A stretch of 64,000 nt of DNA from Lactobacillus sp. CBA3605 (GCF_002970915.1 NZ_CP027190.1:248001-312000); one strand, 5' to 3'; shown: positions 29,743 to 43,847, counted from the stretch's first letter. Notes: generated by a model from the letters alone, not told the origin. Numbers and translations: made by a program.

Positions 29743-30048
29743 TTAACTAGTCATGATCGCTACCATCTTCCGCGCAAACCCCCGGTCGGTAATCGCATAA
29801 ACCGTACGTTGATTACCGGTTGCCGTGTTCATTTCCGCTTTTGTAAACGTATCGATCACTGGTACATCATAAAATTGGGCCTTATCATGAAACTTCTTAG
29901 CAGTCGTGGGACCGGCATCACTGGCAATAAAGACCAATTTTGCCGATTGGTTACGAATTGCGGCTAGGGTTAATCCTTCACCTGCAATTTGTTTTCTGGC
30001 ACGCCTTGAAAGACCCAGTAGGTTTAAACAAGCTTGATTAGGCGTCAT
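29743..30048 (-). CDS. ylxQ: L7Ae-family ribosomal-type protein YlxQ
   Basis: 101 residues from [20 protein letters not shown]7Ae/L30e/Gadd45 fold RNA-binding protein; the conserved core is [17 protein letters not shown]. The ATG overlaps the ylxR stop by 11 bases. Standard nusA-ylxR-ylxQ-infB order. The frame upstream of 30048 lies within ylxR and is not part of the protein. Confidence 0.92.
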   Translation of the reverse strand: MTPNQACLNLLGLSRRARKQIAGEGLTLAAIRNQSAKLVFIASDAGPTTAKKFHDKAQFYDVPVIDTFTKAEMNTATGNQRTVYAITDRGFARKMVAIMTS

Positions 30049-30337
30049 CACCGAACAATTCCTTTCGGGCTTGTTGATGATCAACATATGCCACTAAATC
30101 ATCATAGAAAGCGGCGTCCACTTTAATCCCAAAAGCCTTATCAAAAGTCTTTTGCTTTTTAGCCTGCTCAGCAATCTTAACATCTAGTGCGATATAAGCG
30201 CCACGACCCGGATTTTTACCGGTCGGATCAACAGACACTTCATCTTGCTTGTTTTTAACAACCCGGACTAAGTCTTTTTTTGGATGCATCTCACCCGTTA
30301 CAATATCTTTGCGTAACGGCACTTTTCTTTTTTTCAT
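30038..30337 (-). CDS. ylxR: YlxR family RNA-binding protein
   Basis: 99 residues, basic. Contains the conserved GRGAYI motif (PGRGAYIAL) of the family, which has been linked to RNase P in Bacillus. RKVPLRKDIVTGEMHPKKDLVRVV at the start (quoted in part). 18 bases after nusA and overlapping ylxQ. Confidence 0.93.
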   Translation of the reverse strand: MKKRKVPLRKDIVTGEMHPKKDLVRVVKNKQDEVSVDPTGKNPGRGAYIALDVKIAEQAKKQKTFDKAFGIKVDAAFYDDLVAYVDHQQARKELFGDDA

Positions 30338-30355
30338 ATCCCGGACCTCCTCTAA

Positions 30356-31570
30356 TTACGCCTCATCACTCGCTGAAGGGTGCGGATCATCAGCTACCGT
30401 TGCGGTAACGTCTAAGTCGTCATCATCAGAAATTGATGGTTCAACTGGCGCAGCACTGTCAGCAACCACGTCGATTTCAGGTGCGTCGGGGGTAACTTCA
30501 GGTGCTACTTCAGCTGGCTTTTCATCCATTATATCAGAAGCTTCGGTTTCAGATTTAATATCAATCTTAAATCCAGTTAATTTTGCAGCCAAGCGGGCAT
30601 TTTGCCCCCGTTTACCGATTGCCAATGACAATTGATAGTCCGGTACAATCACTGTACAGCCACGTTCATTTTCAGGATCAAAGATAACATCCAAAACCTC
30701 AGCTGGATTCAAGGCATTAGCAATAAAGACCGCCGTATCATCCGTCCATTCCACAATGTCCATGTTTTCGCCGTGAAGCTCGTTAACAATGGTTTGGACC
30801 CGTTGACCCTTAGGACCGACACAAGTCCCCACAGGATCAACATTAGGGTTATTAGAACGAACCGCAACCTTTGCCCGATCGCCAGCTTCACGAGCAATCG
30901 AAACAATCTCAACAATCCCATCAAAAATTTCAGGAACTTCTTGTTCGAATAATCGCTTCAATAAATCCGGAGCAGTTCGTGAAACGAAGACTTGAGGCCC
31001 TTTAGCAGCATTCTCAACCTTCGAAACATAAACCTTAATCCGATCATGAATACGATAAGTCTCACCAGGTAATTGATCCGCACGGCTCATAACAGCTTCA
31101 ACTTTACCTAAGCTGACATAAACAAACCGGTTATCTTGGCGTTCAACTTCACCAGTGACGATTTCATTTTCGTATTGGCTGTATTCATCAAAGATAATCC
31201 CACGTTCAGCTTCGCGTACCCGTTGCATAATAACCTGTTTAGCGGTTTGGGCAGCAATCCGACCAAAGTTTTTAGGCGTGACTTCAAACCGAATATCATC
31301 GCCTAATTCGTAAGCCCGGTTAATTGCTAGGGCATCTTGCAAACTAACTTCCAAACGGGAATCAAACACATCTTCCACGACTTCTTTAACCGCATAAACA
31401 TGAATATTACCTTTAATTTGATCAAAGTCAACTTCCACGTTTTGGGCTTGTCCGTAATTACGCTTATAAGCTGAAACTAACGCCGCTTCTAAGGCTTCAA
31501 TGACGACTTCTTTTTTGATGCCTTTTTCTGATTCAAGGGTGTCTAACGCCCCTAATAATTCCTTACTCAT
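30356..31570 (-). CDS. nusA: Transcription termination/antitermination protein NusA
   Basis: 404 residues. Binds RNA polymerase and RNA, controlling pausing and termination. N-terminal polymerase-binding domain, S1 domain (VTGEVERQDNRFVYVSLGK), KH1 with CVGPKGQRVQ and KH2 with LAIGKRGQNARLAAKLTG. An acidic tail rich in Asp, Glu, Ala and Pro (about 350-404) extends past the KH domains. Twenty bases after rimP. Confidence 0.97.
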   Translation of the reverse strand: MSKELLGALDTLESEKGIKKEVVIEALEAALVSAYKRNYGQAQNVEVDFDQIKGNIHVYAVKEVVEDVFDSRLEVSLQDALAINRAYELGDDIRFEVTPKNFGRIAAQTAKQVIMQRVREAERGIIFDEYSQYENEIVTGEVERQDNRFVYVSLGKVEAVMSRADQLPGETYRIHDRIKVYVSKVENAAKGPQVFVSRTAPDLLKRLFEQEVPEIFDGIVEIVSIAREAGDRAKVAVRSNNPNVDPVGTCVGPKGQRVQTIVNELHGENMDIVEWTDDTAVFIANALNPAEVLDVIFDPENERGCTVIVPDYQLSLAIGKRGQNARLAAKLTGFKIDIKSETEASDIMDEKPAEVAPEVTPDAPEIDVVADSAAPVEPSISDDDDLDVTATVADDPHPSASDEA

Positions 31571-31589
31571 GTGTAAACTCCTTTGCTAA

Positions 31590-32066
31590 CTAGAACTTAA
31601 CCGCTAATCGGGCCTGTGCAATTTGTTGCCGATCAATGGTAATGGTCTTGTGCCGCGTTTTATCTAAGTAATCAATGGTCAAAGTGGTTGGGGTAACTGC
31701 TTTTAAGTCGCCTTCAAAGATTTTTTTACCATCTAATTTTTGATATAAGCCAACGTGGACGTATTGTCCAATCGCCATTTCGTAATCGGCTTCTTTTTTC
31801 AAAGGCCGTTCAGCACCCGGTGAGGACACCTCCAAGAAATAGGCTTGTGGAATTGGGTCTGGATCTATTGTATCTAATTTTTCACTTAATTCATCACTAA
31901 CCATTGCACATTCTTCAATGTTAATGCCACCTGGTTTATCGATATAGATTCGCAAGTACCAACTTTGGCTCTCACGAACAAATTCAACATCGACTAATTC
32001 AAACTGATGGGCAGTCACAATCGTTTGTGCCAAAGGTTGAATGGTCTCAACAACAGTATTGCTCAC
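31590..32066 (-). CDS. rimP: Ribosome maturation factor RimP
   Basis: 158 residues from a GTG ([11 protein letters not shown]). Needed for 30S assembly. Typical features: [34 protein letters not shown], and [23 protein letters not shown] lies seven bases before the GTG; the upstream frame to 32111 runs into the polC terminator. First gene of the rimP-nusA-ylxR-ylxQ-infB-rbfA operon. Confidence 0.95.
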   Translation of the reverse strand: MSNTVVETIQPLAQTIVTAHQFELVDVEFVRESQSWYLRIYIDKPGGINIEECAMVSDELSEKLDTIDPDPIPQAYFLEVSSPGAERPLKKEADYEMAIGQYVHVGLYQKLDGKKIFEGDLKAVTPTTLTIDYLDKTRHKTITIDRQQIAQARLAVKF

Positions 32067-32095
32067 GTCTACGCCTCCTATCCAGATTAGTCCAA

Positions 32096-32123
32096 TAAAA
32101 AGAGTGAGCATCGCTGCTCACTC
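32096..32123 (-). terminator. polC terminator
   Basis: Perfect 9-bp stem GAGTGAGCA / TGCTCACTC with a 4-base loop and a T-run on the minus strand, between polC and rimP. Confidence 0.9.
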
Positions 32124-32202
32124 GTTAACGAGTTTTAAAATACACTCATATATTACCATAATTGGACTAAATCCGCAACTCTACGCTGTTTTAACGTCAC
32201 AA

Positions 32203-35200
32203 TTAGAAGAGTGAAAGTTGGTTTTCATCAGGCAAGCCTTCTAAAACCCCATTTTCAGTCATAAAGTCAATTAACGTCTTCGAAACTTTACCCCGTTTAG
32301 ACAAGTCTTCCTTTGATAAGAATGGCTTATCTGCCCGAGCTGCCACGATTTGTTTGGCCACGTTAAGCCCTAATCCAGGCACTGATCGGAATGGCGCAAT
32401 CAATGTTTTACCATCAATTAACCAATCAGAAGCATCCGACTTGTCTAAATCAACCATCGAAAAGTTGAACCCCCGTTCAAGCATTTCATTGGCTAATTCC
32501 AACACCGTCAATAGATTTTTTTCCTTCGTTGACGCATCCATACCTTTATCAGTAATCGTCTTCATTGCGGCCTTCACAGCTTCTTTGCCATGAGCCATCG
32601 CAACTAAGTCAAAGTCATCAGCCCGGACTGAGAAATAGGCTGTGTAATAAATCAGTGGGAAATAAACTTTGAAATATGCGACTCGTAACGCCATCAAAAT
32701 ATACGCCGCCGCATGGGCCCGTGGGAACATATACTTAATCTTCAGACAGGATTCAATATACCAGTCAGGAACATCAGCATCTTTCATCGCTTGTTGCCAA
32801 TCGTCAGGAATCCCACGTCCTTTTCGCACGTGCTCCATAATCTGAAATGACATATCTGACTCCATCCCATAATGAATCAAGTCGGTCATGATATTATCCC
32901 GACAACCAATAACCTCAGCTAAAGTGACGGTCCCATCCTTAATCAATTCTTCAGCGTTTCCTAACCAAACATCCGTCCCATGAGAAAGGCCCGAAATCTG
33001 TAATAATTCGTTAAAGGTCGACGGATGAGTCTCTTCTAACATGCCACGAACAAAACGCGTCCCAAATTCTGGAATTCCTAAGGTCCCGGTCTTGGAAAAG
33101 ATTTGCTCTGAAGTCACCCCAAGAACTTCCGGACTCGAAAAAATCTTCATAACATTTGGATCAACCGGTGGAATACTTTCCGGATTAACCCCCGATAAAT
33201 CCTGGAGCATCCGAATCATAGTTGGATCATCATGGCCTAAAATATCAATTTTTAAAATATTATCATGAATCGAATGGAAATCAAAATGGGTCGTTTGCCA
33301 AGCTGCACTCTGATCATCCGCGGGATACTGAACCGGCGTAAAGTCATAAATATCCATGTAATCTGGAACAACAATAATCCCAGCCGGATGTTGACCAGTC
33401 GTTCGTTTGACCCCAGTCGTCCCTTTCGCCAACCGATCAATTTCGGCATTCCGCAACGTTTGATTGGTATCCCGTTCATACGCCTTCACATAGCCATAAC
33501 CCGTTTTGTCGGCAACCGTCCCAATCGTCCCAGCTCGATAAACATTTTTTTCACCGAACAAGACTTTCGTATAGTTGTGGGCAATTGGCTGATAGTCACC
33601 TGAAAAGTTCAAATCAATATCAGGGACTTTATTCCCGTAAAATCCTAAGAACGTTTCGAAAGGAATATTATGACCATCGCGTACTAAGTTAGTCCCACAT
33701 TCAGGACAGGCCTTGGGTGGCAAATCATAACCAGAACCATATTCATTATTTGTATAAAAGTGCGAATATTGACAGTTTGGGCATCGATAATGCGGCGGCA
33801 TTGGGTTAACTTCAGTAATCCCCGACAAGGTAGCCACTAAACTAGAGCCAACTGACCCCCGTGAACCAACTAAGTAACCATCTTTATTACTCTTAAATAC
33901 CAACCGCTGCGCAATCAGATAGATAACTGAGAACCCATTGCCGACAATACTCTTTAATTCTTTATCGACCCGCTTCTGTACAATTTCTGGGAGTGGCTGA
34001 CCATACCAAGCATGTGCTCGGTCCATGGTTAACTTTTTAATTTCATCTTCAGCGCCAGCCATTCGTGGGGTGTAAAGCTTATCTTTGACCGGCCGAACCA
34101 CTTCAAACCGAGCTGCAATTTGTTGCGGGGTCGTCACGACAATCTCATGCGCTGTGGCTTCACCTAAGAAACTAAAATCTTTTAACATTTCCGTGGTCGT
34201 TCGAAAATGAACATCTGGGCGCTCCGTCCGATTCAACGGATTAGCCCCACCTTGCGAATGAATCAAAATCTTCCGATATATTTTATCTTCCGGATTTAAA
34301 TAATGGACATCCCCAGTCGCAGCAACCGGAATCTTTAAGTTGTGGCCCAAATCAACCATATTTTTAATAATTTCTTCCAAATGCGCATTATCTGCAATTA
34401 AGCCGCTTTCGATCAATGGTGCATACGCTGGTTTTGGCTGGACTTCCAAAAAGTCATAGTAACTGGCCTTTTGCCGCGCCTCTGCCTGACCTTTTTGCAT
34501 CATTGCCGTAAAGACTTCACCACTGGCACATGCTGAGCCCACTAAAATGCCATCACGATATTTGTTCAACACACTGCGAGGCACTCGGGGCACGCGATAA
34601 TAGTAGTCCACATTTGATAGTGAAATAATCCGGAATAAATTCTTAAGCCCAGCTTGCGTTTGCGCATATAATGTCGCATGAAAAGGCCGAGCATGTCGAT
34701 ACGCTGCATTTTCATTCATATGATCATTTAATTGATCATGGAATTGAACGCCATAACGTTCTTCAGCATCTTTCAAAAACAAATGGTTCAAGTGTCCGGT
34801 TGATTCCGCATCATAAATCGCCCGGTGATGGTGTTCCAAAGCCACGTTAAACTTCTTAGCCAAGGTATTTAACCGATAGCTTTTAAAAGTTGGATACAAC
34901 CAGCGAGCCAAAGTTAAGGTATCAATAATCGGATTCTCAATTGGCCCCATCCCGTGGCGTGCATACCCGGTATTCATAAAGCCCACATCAAAAGTAACGT
35001 TATGACCAACGATAATTGCATCATCGTAAAAATCACGAAAGTCCTTAAAAACCGCTTCTTCGGACTTAGAACCACGAACCATATCATCCGTAATACTGGT
35101 TAAATTAGTCGTCGTTTCTGATAAATGAAACCCAGGATCAATAAATGCTTCAAATTGATCAACAACATTCCCCTTGACCATTTTAACCGCTGATAATTCA

Positions 35201-36519
35201 ATAACCTTATCGTAAATTGCCGATAACCCCGTTGTTTCAACGTCAAAAATAACATAAGTCGTCTCTTTTAAGTCCGTGTGGGCATCATTATAAGCAATCG
35301 GCACCCCATCATCGACCATATTCGCTTCCACACCGTATAAAATCTTAATATGGTTCTTTTCACCAGCAGCAAAAGCTTCTGGGAACGCTTGGGCCCCCGA
35401 ATGATCAGTAATCGCAATCGCTGGATGCCCCCATTTGGCCGCCTGCTTCACATAATCGCTCACGCCATTAGTCGCATCCATCTGACTCATATTCGAGTGT
35501 AAATGTAATTCCACTCGTTTTTCATCAGCGGGCGCCGTATCTTGCCGTGTCGCATGCGACGTTTCATTAATATCATAAGCATTAATCGTCAAATCCCGCA
35601 TAAAACTATCTTCTTGCACTGACCCGCGGGCGCGGACCCACATCCCTGGTTTTAGTGCCGCAAATTGCGCCTCATCTTCACTATTACGAGAAAACTTCTT
35701 AATAACCATTGAAGAACTGTAATCAGTCACTTTCAAAATTAGGAGTTGACGTTGTGAACGTAAAACCCGGACTTCCATGTCAAAAACATAGCCTTCAACA
35801 ATGACTGAACGTTCTTCTTCAGTGATTTGAACCATTTGTTTGGCTGGTTCAGCTGGATTAATTTGTTTTCCTAATTGAACTGGACCATCAATTTGAGCAG
35901 GGGCATCAGATTGCTGCTGCCGCTTTTCATTGGCTTTTTTAATCGCTACCGCAGCTTTTTTGGCTAAGGCTTCATCAGATTTAGCCTTTTGTGCATGGAA
36001 AGCATTGATTTTGGCTTGTGAGGCTGATTCATCAATCATCGTATGCACTGAAAACTTAGGAAACCCAAGTTGCTGATAAGTCGCTTCAATGGGGCCAAGC
36101 GCCTGGTTATTCAAAAAGTTCTGAATAACTTCATTCTCAGCTAATAACAAGACCCGACCATCCTCATACGTTGGCACATTGCTATTACACAATGACTGTA
36201 CTAAAGGCGATGAGATGCCACTATTTTGAACAATCCATTCCCAATAATCAGCCAACAACCGTTGATTGACTGCCTCATCATCCGTAGTAATCCGTAGCTG
36301 AACGCCAGCAATGTCATGAAAAGCGGCACTCAACTGGTTCTGAAATGTCATAAATTGCGTATATGGCAACACATGTTGGAAATGAAGTTGGAATTCCCAG
36401 ACCTTTGACGTTTGATGCACGACTAACTTTTCAATCGTCGCATCGGTAAAGGCGGGATCCATCGCCATCCCAATCTGTTCAAGCAATTTCGAAAACATTT
36501 CTTGCTGATTTAAACTCAC
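32203..36519 (-). CDS. polC: DNA polymerase III PolC-type alpha subunit
   Basis: 1438 residues from a GTG ([13 protein letters not shown]), the usual Firmicute length. Replicative polymerase. Order: N-terminal region, OB fold (about 225-330), PHP domain beginning [19 protein letters not shown], inserted DnaQ-type 3'-5' exonuclease with [13 protein letters not shown] and [11 protein letters not shown], zinc-binding [14 protein letters not shown], palm with [12 protein letters not shown] and [10 protein letters not shown], and C-terminal HhH region. AAGGAGG ribosome binding site sits ten bases before the GTG; the 12 codons upstream are in the proS terminator region. Confidence 0.97.
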   Translation of the reverse strand: MSLNQQEMFSKLLEQIGMAMDPAFTDATIEKLVVHQTSKVWEFQLHFQHVLPYTQFMTFQNQLSAAFHDIAGVQLRITTDDEAVNQRLLADYWEWIVQNSGISSPLVQSLCNSNVPTYEDGRVLLLAENEVIQNFLNNQALGPIEATYQQLGFPKFSVHTMIDESASQAKINAFHAQKAKSDEALAKKAAVAIKKANEKRQQQSDAPAQIDGPVQLGKQINPAEPAKQMVQITEEERSVIVEGYVFDMEVRVLRSQRQLLILKVTDYSSSMVIKKFSRNSEDEAQFAALKPGMWVRARGSVQEDSFMRDLTINAYDINETSHATRQDTAPADEKRVELHLHSNMSQMDATNGVSDYVKQAAKWGHPAIAITDHSGAQAFPEAFAAGEKNHIKILYGVEANMVDDGVPIAYNDAHTDLKETTYVIFDVETTGLSAIYDKVIELSAVKMVKGNVVDQFEAFIDPGFHLSETTTNLTSITDDMVRGSKSEEAVFKDFRDFYDDAIIVGHNVTFDVGFMNTGYARHGMGPIENPIIDTLTLARWLYPTFKSYRLNTLAKKFNVALEHHHRAIYDAESTGHLNHLFLKDAEERYGVQFHDQLNDHMNENAAYRHARPFHATLYAQTQAGLKNLFRIISLSNVDYYYRVPRVPRSVLNKYRDGILVGSACASGEVFTAMMQKGQAEARQKASYYDFLEVQPKPAYAPLIESGLIADNAHLEEIIKNMVDLGHNLKIPVAATGDVHYLNPEDKIYRKILIHSQGGANPLNRTERPDVHFRTTTEMLKDFSFLGEATAHEIVVTTPQQIAARFEVVRPVKDKLYTPRMAGAEDEIKKLTMDRAHAWYGQPLPEIVQKRVDKELKSIVGNGFSVIYLIAQRLVFKSNKDGYLVGSRGSVGSSLVATLSGITEVNPMPPHYRCPNCQYSHFYTNNEYGSGYDLPPKACPECGTNLVRDGHNIPFETFLGFYGNKVPDIDLNFSGDYQPIAHNYTKVLFGEKNVYRAGTIGTVADKTGYGYVKAYERDTNQTLRNAEIDRLAKGTTGVKRTTGQHPAGIIVVPDYMDIYDFTPVQYPADDQSAAWQTTHFDFHSIHDNILKIDILGHDDPTMIRMLQDLSGVNPESIPPVDPNVMKIFSSPEVLGVTSEQIFSKTGTLGIPEFGTRFVRGMLEETHPSTFNELLQISGLSHGTDVWLGNAEELIKDGTVTLAEVIGCRDNIMTDLIHYGMESDMSFQIMEHVRKGRGIPDDWQQAMKDADVPDWYIESCLKIKYMFPRAHAAAYILMALRVAYFKVYFPLIYYTAYFSVRADDFDLVAMAHGKEAVKAAMKTITDKGMDASTKEKNLLTVLELANEMLERGFNFSMVDLDKSDASDWLIDGKTLIAPFRSVPGLGLNVAKQIVAARADKPFLSKEDLSKRGKVSKTLIDFMTENGVLEGLPDENQLSLF

Positions 36520-36546
36520 GCTGGTTCCTCCTTGGTTACAACTAAC

Positions 36547-36584
36547 TAAAATCACCTAGTTTCTAGGTTGCCGAAACTAGGTGA
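36547..36584 (-). terminator. proS terminator
   Basis: TCACCTAGTTTC (36552-36563) pairs perfectly with GAAACTAGGTGA (36573-36584); minus-strand T-run follows. Located between proS and polC, it overlaps the false upstream extension of polC. Confidence 0.9.
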
Positions 36585-36651
36585 CTTCTGCCTACATTAC
36601 AATTAAGTGTACGCATTTTTAGACTAACTTGCAACGATTGCACTGCAAAGC

Positions 36652-38361
<1,710 letters not shown>

Positions 38362-38401
38362 CTACAAATCTTCTCCTTAATTGTGCTGCTCTAAGTCAAG
38401 C

Positions 38402-39679
38402 TTAGAAAAAATAACGCTGAATATCATTCCAAGTCACTAAAACCATTAATAACATTAACAAGCCAAAACCAATTAATGTAATCACACTTTCAGTTTCAAG
38501 TCGTAGTGGTTTACCGCGAATACCTTCAACGATGTTTAATAAAATTTTACCACCATCCAGGGCCGGAATGGGTAATAAATTAACAATTCCTAAGTTAATC
38601 GACAAGACTGCTAATAAATAAATCACCTGCCGCACCCCGGATTTGGCCGCCTGTGAGGTCGTTGCAAAAATTGCAACTGGCCCACCGAGGTCATTTAAAC
38701 TAAACCCATGGGTTACCATATGGCCTAATACTTGGAAGATTTGCTTGGTAATATTCCATGCACCAGTCACGCCATAGCCTAATTTTGCGCTTAAACTCGT
38801 ATCCGTGACCGTCGCCCATTTAACCCCAATTTGACCAACTCGATTACCCGCAACTTTCTTAGCCGCTGGCTTGACAGCGATTGTTTGCGCTTTCCCCGCC
38901 CGTTTAAGGGTTAGTTGCAACCGTTTATTGGGATTATCTTGAATAAGTAATGAGATTGACTGGGCATCCGTCATTTTTTTGCCATTAACGGCGACAATCT
39001 GATCATTCTTCTTAATACCTGCTTGGCGGGCGACCGAATTAGCCGTCGTTCCGGCAACATGCGTGGTCACCGTCGTTACGCCACCTTGCATGAACGCTAA
39101 GATAGCAAACGTGATGATGGCTAAAATGAAATTATTCATCGGACCAGCAAAATTAGTGAGCATTCGCTGCCATAACTTAGCTGATTGAAACTGGACATCT
39201 ACCGGTGCAATCTGAACTTCAGTCCCGTCATGTTCGACAATAGTCGCATCATGTTGCACTTGATAACGTTTAACCGCAGTTTCATCGCCATTTTCATAGC
39301 CTTCAATCCAAAGTTCTTTTTCTAAGTCTGTCGCCGTAACCGACATGGGAATTCCATTAAATAAAGTTGTTTTCTTACTAGCATTAATGGAATGAACTAA
39401 CCCATCAGCGCCAATTTGTAAACTAACCGGCGTACCAGGCTTCAGTTCTTCATCCTCATCATCGGCAACACCAGCCATCCGTACATAACCACCAATGGGT
39501 AATAAGCGTAACGTATAGGTAGTTGCATGCCGTCGCATGGCCACAATCTTAGGCCCCATACCGACTGAGAATTCGCGCACTAAAATTCCGGCTCGTTTGG
39601 CAAAAAAGAAATGTCCAAACTCATGGACAATAACGAGAATCCCAAAAACGATAATGAACGTAATAATCGTAACTATCAA
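38402..39679 (-). CDS. rseP: Site-2 protease RseP (zinc metalloprotease)
   Basis: 425 residues from a TTG start (MIVTIITFIIVFG). Membrane-embedded protease that cleaves signal peptides and anti-sigma factors. HEFGH zinc site at the first helix, PDZ domain (about 200-290, KKNDQIVAVNGKKMTD), and the LLPIPALDGGKI motif supplying the third metal ligand. AAAGGA precedes the TTG; the extension to 39700 lacks support. Forty bases upstream of proS. Confidence 0.95.
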   Translation of the reverse strand: MIVTIITFIIVFGILVIVHEFGHFFFAKRAGILVREFSVGMGPKIVAMRRHATTYTLRLLPIGGYVRMAGVADDEDEELKPGTPVSLQIGADGLVHSINASKKTTLFNGIPMSVTATDLEKELWIEGYENGDETAVKRYQVQHDATIVEHDGTEVQIAPVDVQFQSAKLWQRMLTNFAGPMNNFILAIITFAILAFMQGGVTTVTTHVAGTTANSVARQAGIKKNDQIVAVNGKKMTDAQSISLLIQDNPNKRLQLTLKRAGKAQTIAVKPAAKKVAGNRVGQIGVKWATVTDTSLSAKLGYGVTGAWNITKQIFQVLGHMVTHGFSLNDLGGPVAIFATTSQAAKSGVRQVIYLLAVLSINLGIVNLLPIPALDGGKILLNIVEGIRGKPLRLETESVITLIGFGLLMLLMVLVTWNDIQRYFF

Positions 39680-39722
39680 ATTAACGTTCCTTTCTCCCAC
39701 CTAATCCGGGGAACTGCCAGCC

Positions 39723-40508
39723 TTAAAAGAGACCAAATAAATGTGCAATTGGGAAGACCAGCAACATACTATCGAACCGGTCTAAAATACCACCGTGTCC
39801 TGGTAAAATTTTACCAGAATCCTTCACACCATAGTAGCGTTTCAACGCAGATTCGACTAAATCACCGAATTGACCAACAATTGATAAGATAATCGTGATT
39901 GCTAACATACTAAGCCAATTGGTATATCCCACTTGGAACCAGAGGGCAAAAGCCATCCCAATCACAACACCAATCAGACTACCACCAATGCAGCCTTCCC
40001 AGGTTTTATTTGGACTAATTGGTGTTACTTTATGTTGACCTAATTTTCGGCCAACTGAATATGCACCACTATCAGTCGCCCAAACGATGAATAACAGATA
40101 GAGAAGCATTTCCACGTTAACACCACGAGCAGCAGTAAAGTAATTAAAGCCCATTCCGATATAGAAAACACCTAGGGTCAGCATCCCCGCATCATCAAAT
40201 GAAAACCGATTACGCGACCAAACTGTCCGTAACAATAATAAAATAATGAGAAAATAAACGACGTACGCTTTGTTTAACTGATCTGGCAACCCATTAAACC
40301 ACTGATTAGGTGCAATCTCAATCATAACGGCCAACATACTGATTAACGCTTCAAACGAAATCAATAACTTCTTTCGCATGATTAATAACTCGCTCATGGC
40401 AATCGCGCCTAATAACATTGCGACAATATCGAGGGTAATGCCACCTACAAAAATCACTGGTATAAATAGAATTAACGCAATTACAGCCGTAATGACCCGT
40501 TGTCTCAT
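39723..40508 (-). CDS. cdsA: Phosphatidate cytidylyltransferase
   Basis: 261 residues, about seven to eight membrane segments. Makes CDP-diacylglycerol for phospholipid synthesis. C-terminal CdsA signature: GDLVESALKRYYGVKDSG followed by LPGHGGILDRFDS. Between uppS (16 bases) and rseP (43 bases), the conserved uppS-cdsA-rseP order. Confidence 0.96.
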   Translation of the reverse strand: MRQRVITAVIALILFIPVIFVGGITLDIVAMLLGAIAMSELLIMRKKLLISFEALISMLAVMIEIAPNQWFNGLPDQLNKAYVVYFLIILLLLRTVWSRNRFSFDDAGMLTLGVFYIGMGFNYFTAARGVNVEMLLYLLFIVWATDSGAYSVGRKLGQHKVTPISPNKTWEGCIGGSLIGVVIGMAFALWFQVGYTNWLSMLAITIILSIVGQFGDLVESALKRYYGVKDSGKILPGHGGILDRFDSMLLVFPIAHLFGLF

Positions 40509-40524
40509 AACTTAAAACCCCTTT

Positions 40525-41304
40525 TTATTTTTGATCCGACAACCCGCCAAACCGGCGATCCCGCCGTTGGAAGTCAGCAATACAAGCCTGTAAAGTTGTC
40601 GCTGAAAAGTCTGGCCATTTTACATCCGTAAAGACCAGTTCACTATAAGCAATCTGCCATAGCAAAAAGTTGGAGATTCGTTCTTCACCACTGGTCCGAA
40701 TCAATAAATCCGGATCATTATACGGTGCCAACTGAGCAGTCATTAAAGCTTGGTCAACTGCCGTCTCATCAATCGCGTCAACTGCAAGGTGCCCGTCAGC
40801 AACTTGTTGGGCAAGTGCTTGGATTCCTGTGATCATTTCAGCTCGTGAGCCATAGTTTAAAGCAAAGTTTAGTACCATACCATCACAGGCTTGGGTATCT
40901 GCAATCGCTTTGTTAACCGCCTTTTGGGTTGCGGCTGGCAACTGATCCGTATAGCCCATCACTTGCACCCGAACGTTATTCTTAACCAAATCTGGTACAA
41001 ATGTATCAAAAAAGTTCACCGGTAGCTGCATTAAATAATTAACCTCAGCCTTTGGTCGCTTCCAGTTCTCAGTTGAAAAGGCATACAAGGTTAACACCTT
41101 GACCCCGAGGTCACTCGCCGCAATCGTGATTGTCTTAACCGTATTCATACCTTCTTTATGCCCAGCAATTCGCGGTAAATGCCGTGCTTTGGCCCAACGA
41201 CCATTACCATCCATGATAATCGCAACGTGTGCCGGAATCCGTTTAGGATCAAGTTCCACCGCGGCCGCAGTCGTTGCATTATTCTTATTTAAAAAAGCGA
41301 ACAA
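40525..41304 (-). CDS. uppS: Undecaprenyl diphosphate synthase
   Basis: 259 residues. Makes the C55 lipid carrier for wall and teichoic acid precursors. VAIIMDGNGRWAKARHLPR (catalytic Asp in MDGNGRW), LTLYAFSTENWKRP, and LIRTSGEERISNFLLWQ. TTG start with GGAGGTG nearby. A TAAAAT -10 preceded by TGG lies at 41338-41343, so a promoter directly upstream is likely. Confidence 0.96.
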   Translation of the reverse strand: MFAFLNKNNATTAAAVELDPKRIPAHVAIIMDGNGRWAKARHLPRIAGHKEGMNTVKTITIAASDLGVKVLTLYAFSTENWKRPKAEVNYLMQLPVNFFDTFVPDLVKNNVRVQVMGYTDQLPAATQKAVNKAIADTQACDGMVLNFALNYGSRAEMITGIQALAQQVADGHLAVDAIDETAVDQALMTAQLAPYNDPDLLIRTSGEERISNFLLWQIAYSELVFTDVKWPDFSATTLQACIADFQRRDRRFGGLSDQK

Positions 41305-41375
41305 ATTGCACCTCCAAAAAAAGCTTAACCAAGCACTATTTTACCAAAAAAAGACCGATTAAACTATTAGTCAAC

Positions 41376-41404
41376 AAAAAAAGGCTTGAATTTCTTCAAG
41401 CCTT
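41376..41404 (-). terminator. frr terminator
   Basis: AAGGCTTGAA pairs with TTCAAGCCTT across a 4-base loop, T-run of seven on the minus strand; 20 bases beyond the frr stop. Confidence 0.92.
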
Positions 41405-41423
41405 AATAAATCTACAAGCTTTA

Positions 41424-41987
41424 TTAGCCTTCAAGAATTTCTTTTTCCTTGTCAGCAACGATTGATTCCACTGCTTTACCAGCAGTATTTGTCAATTTTT
41501 GCGCTTGGTCTTCAAGTTCATGTAATTGATCATCCGTAAATTGACCCGCTTTATGGCCACGTTTTAAAGCGTCCATCGCATCGCGACGCGCATTTCGAAC
41601 GGCAACCTTACCACGTTCACCTTCGGCTTTAACATCCTTCGCCAATTCTTTACGACGTTCTTCAGTTAATTGTGGAATCACTAACCGAATTGCCGAACCA
41701 TCATTAGCAGGACTGATACCTAAATCAGAAGCCAAAATAGCTTTTTCAATTTCTTTTAAAGCCGTTTTATCGAATGGGGTTACCATTAAGACCCGTGGTT
41801 CTGGGACGGTAATTGAAGCCATTTGATTCAATGGGGTTAGAGTACCGTAATAATCTGCTGAAACGCGGCTTAATAAAGATGCATTTGCGCGACCTGCACG
41901 AATATTACCTAATTCACGTTGTAAGGCAACTTCGGCCTTTTTCATGTTGCTTTGTGCTTCTTTTAAGATTGGTTCTGTGACTGCCAT
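41424..41987 (-). CDS. frr: Ribosome recycling factor
   Basis: 187 residues from [12 protein letters not shown]. Splits post-termination ribosomes with EF-G. Contains [29 protein letters not shown] and [14 protein letters not shown]. The start follows GGGGGAA; the ORF upstream to 42032 is inside pyrH. One base separates it from the pyrH stop. Confidence 0.97.
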   Translation of the reverse strand: MAVTEPILKEAQSNMKKAEVALQRELGNIRAGRANASLLSRVSADYYGTLTPLNQMASITVPEPRVLMVTPFDKTALKEIEKAILASDLGISPANDGSAIRLVIPQLTEERRKELAKDVKAEGERGKVAVRNARRDAMDALKRGHKAGQFTDDQLHELEDQAQKLTNTAGKAVESIVADKEKEILEG

Positions 41988-41988
41988 G

Positions 41989-42756
<768 letters not shown>

Positions 42757-42765
42757 TTAATAACC

Positions 42766-42771
42766 ATTATA
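42766..42771 (-). promoter_or_regulatory. Extended -10 promoter upstream of pyrH
   Basis: TATAAT on the minus strand preceded by TGC; no strong -35. Lies between the tsf terminator and the pyrH ribosome binding site (GAGGAGG). Confidence 0.5.
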
Positions 42772-42801
42772 GCAAAGCCGTAATTAGCCGCTGATTTTGC
42801 T

Positions 42802-42842
42802 AAAAAGGGATCGCCACAAAACAATGTTTTGTCGCAATCCCC
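42802..42842 (-). terminator. tsf terminator
   Basis: Long stem GGGATTGCGACAAAAC / GTTTTGTGGCGATCCC with two mismatches and a T-run on the minus strand, after tsf. Confidence 0.9.
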
Positions 42843-42867
42843 ATTAGTAAAGTCGAAAAATCGACAG

Positions 42868-43746
42868 TTAGTCTTTGATTTGACTCATAACTTCATCAAC
42901 GAAGCTACCAGTTTGTTTTTCGATGCCTTCGCCGACTTCAAAGCGAACAAAGGTATTAACCTTGCCACCCTTTGATTCAACGTAGTGGGCAACTGTTTGG
43001 TCAGAATCCTTAACAAATTCTTGATCATCTAAGCTGATTTCTGAAAGCCATTTGTTCAAACGACCTTCAACCATCTTTTCGATGATTTTTTCAGGTTTAC
43101 CTTCATTTTGGGCTTCTTTAACCAAAACTTCTTTTTCGTGTGCTAAGGTTTCGCTAGGAACTTCAGCCCGAGAAACGTATTCTGGGTTAATAGCAGCAAC
43201 GTGCATTGCAACATCCTTAGCGGTCTCAGCATCAGCACCATCTAAGACTACTAGAACCCCAATTTGGCCGCCATTATGCAAGTAAGCGCCAAAGTTTTGG
43301 TCTGCACTCTTTTCGATCACTTTGAAACGACGTAAGCTGATCTTTTCACCAGTTACTTGACTCGTTTCGATGATTGCATCATTGATCGTGCCCTTAGTTG
43401 TCTTTAGAGTCAAAGCGTCTTCAACAGATGCGGGTGCTTCTAAAGCAATTTGGTCAGCAACGATATCAACTAAGTCTTTGAATTGGTCGCTTGAGGCAAC
43501 AAAGTCAGTTTCTGAGTTAACTTCCACGATGGCAGCGTGGTCATCATGAATCGCAACAACAGCCATTCCTTCAGCGGCAACACGGCCACTCTTCTTTTCA
43601 GCCTTAGCAACGCCCTTTTCACGTAAAACATCAACGGCCTTTTGCATGTCGCCTTCAGTTTCAACTAATGCCTTTTTAGCATCCATCATACCAACACCCG
43701 TTTTGTCACGGAGTTCTTTAACTTGTGCTGCTGAAATCTTTGCCAT
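42868..43746 (-). CDS. tsf: Elongation factor Ts
   Basis: 292 residues. Nucleotide exchange factor for EF-Tu. N-terminal UBA-like [19 protein letters not shown], then [19 protein letters not shown]-type ribosome binding site (GGAGAG). Second gene of rpsB-tsf. Confidence 0.97.
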   Translation of the reverse strand: MAKISAAQVKELRDKTGVGMMDAKKALVETEGDMQKAVDVLREKGVAKAEKKSGRVAAEGMAVVAIHDDHAAIVEVNSETDFVASSDQFKDLVDIVADQIALEAPASVEDALTLKTTKGTINDAIIETSQVTGEKISLRRFKVIEKSADQNFGAYLHNGGQIGVLVVLDGADAETAKDVAMHVAAINPEYVSRAEVPSETLAHEKEVLVKEAQNEGKPEKIIEKMVEGRLNKWLSEISLDDQEFVKDSDQTVAHYVESKGGKVNTFVRFEVGEGIEKQTGSFVDEVMSQIKD

Positions 43747-43785
43747 AGTTTACTCTCCTTTGAGTACGTTTGATTTTTTTATAAA

Positions 43786-43836
43786 AGGCTGCCCACAAAA
43801 TCAGGCCGATGAGGTCCGCGATTTTTTAGACAGCCT
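43786..43836 (-). terminator. Attenuator-like hairpin between rpsB and tsf
   Basis: AGGCTGTC and GGCAGCCT pair, with an inner AAAATC/GATTTT match, followed by TTTTAT and a T-run. Probably reduces tsf relative to rpsB. Confidence 0.75.
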
Positions 43837-43847
43837 AATTATTTCAA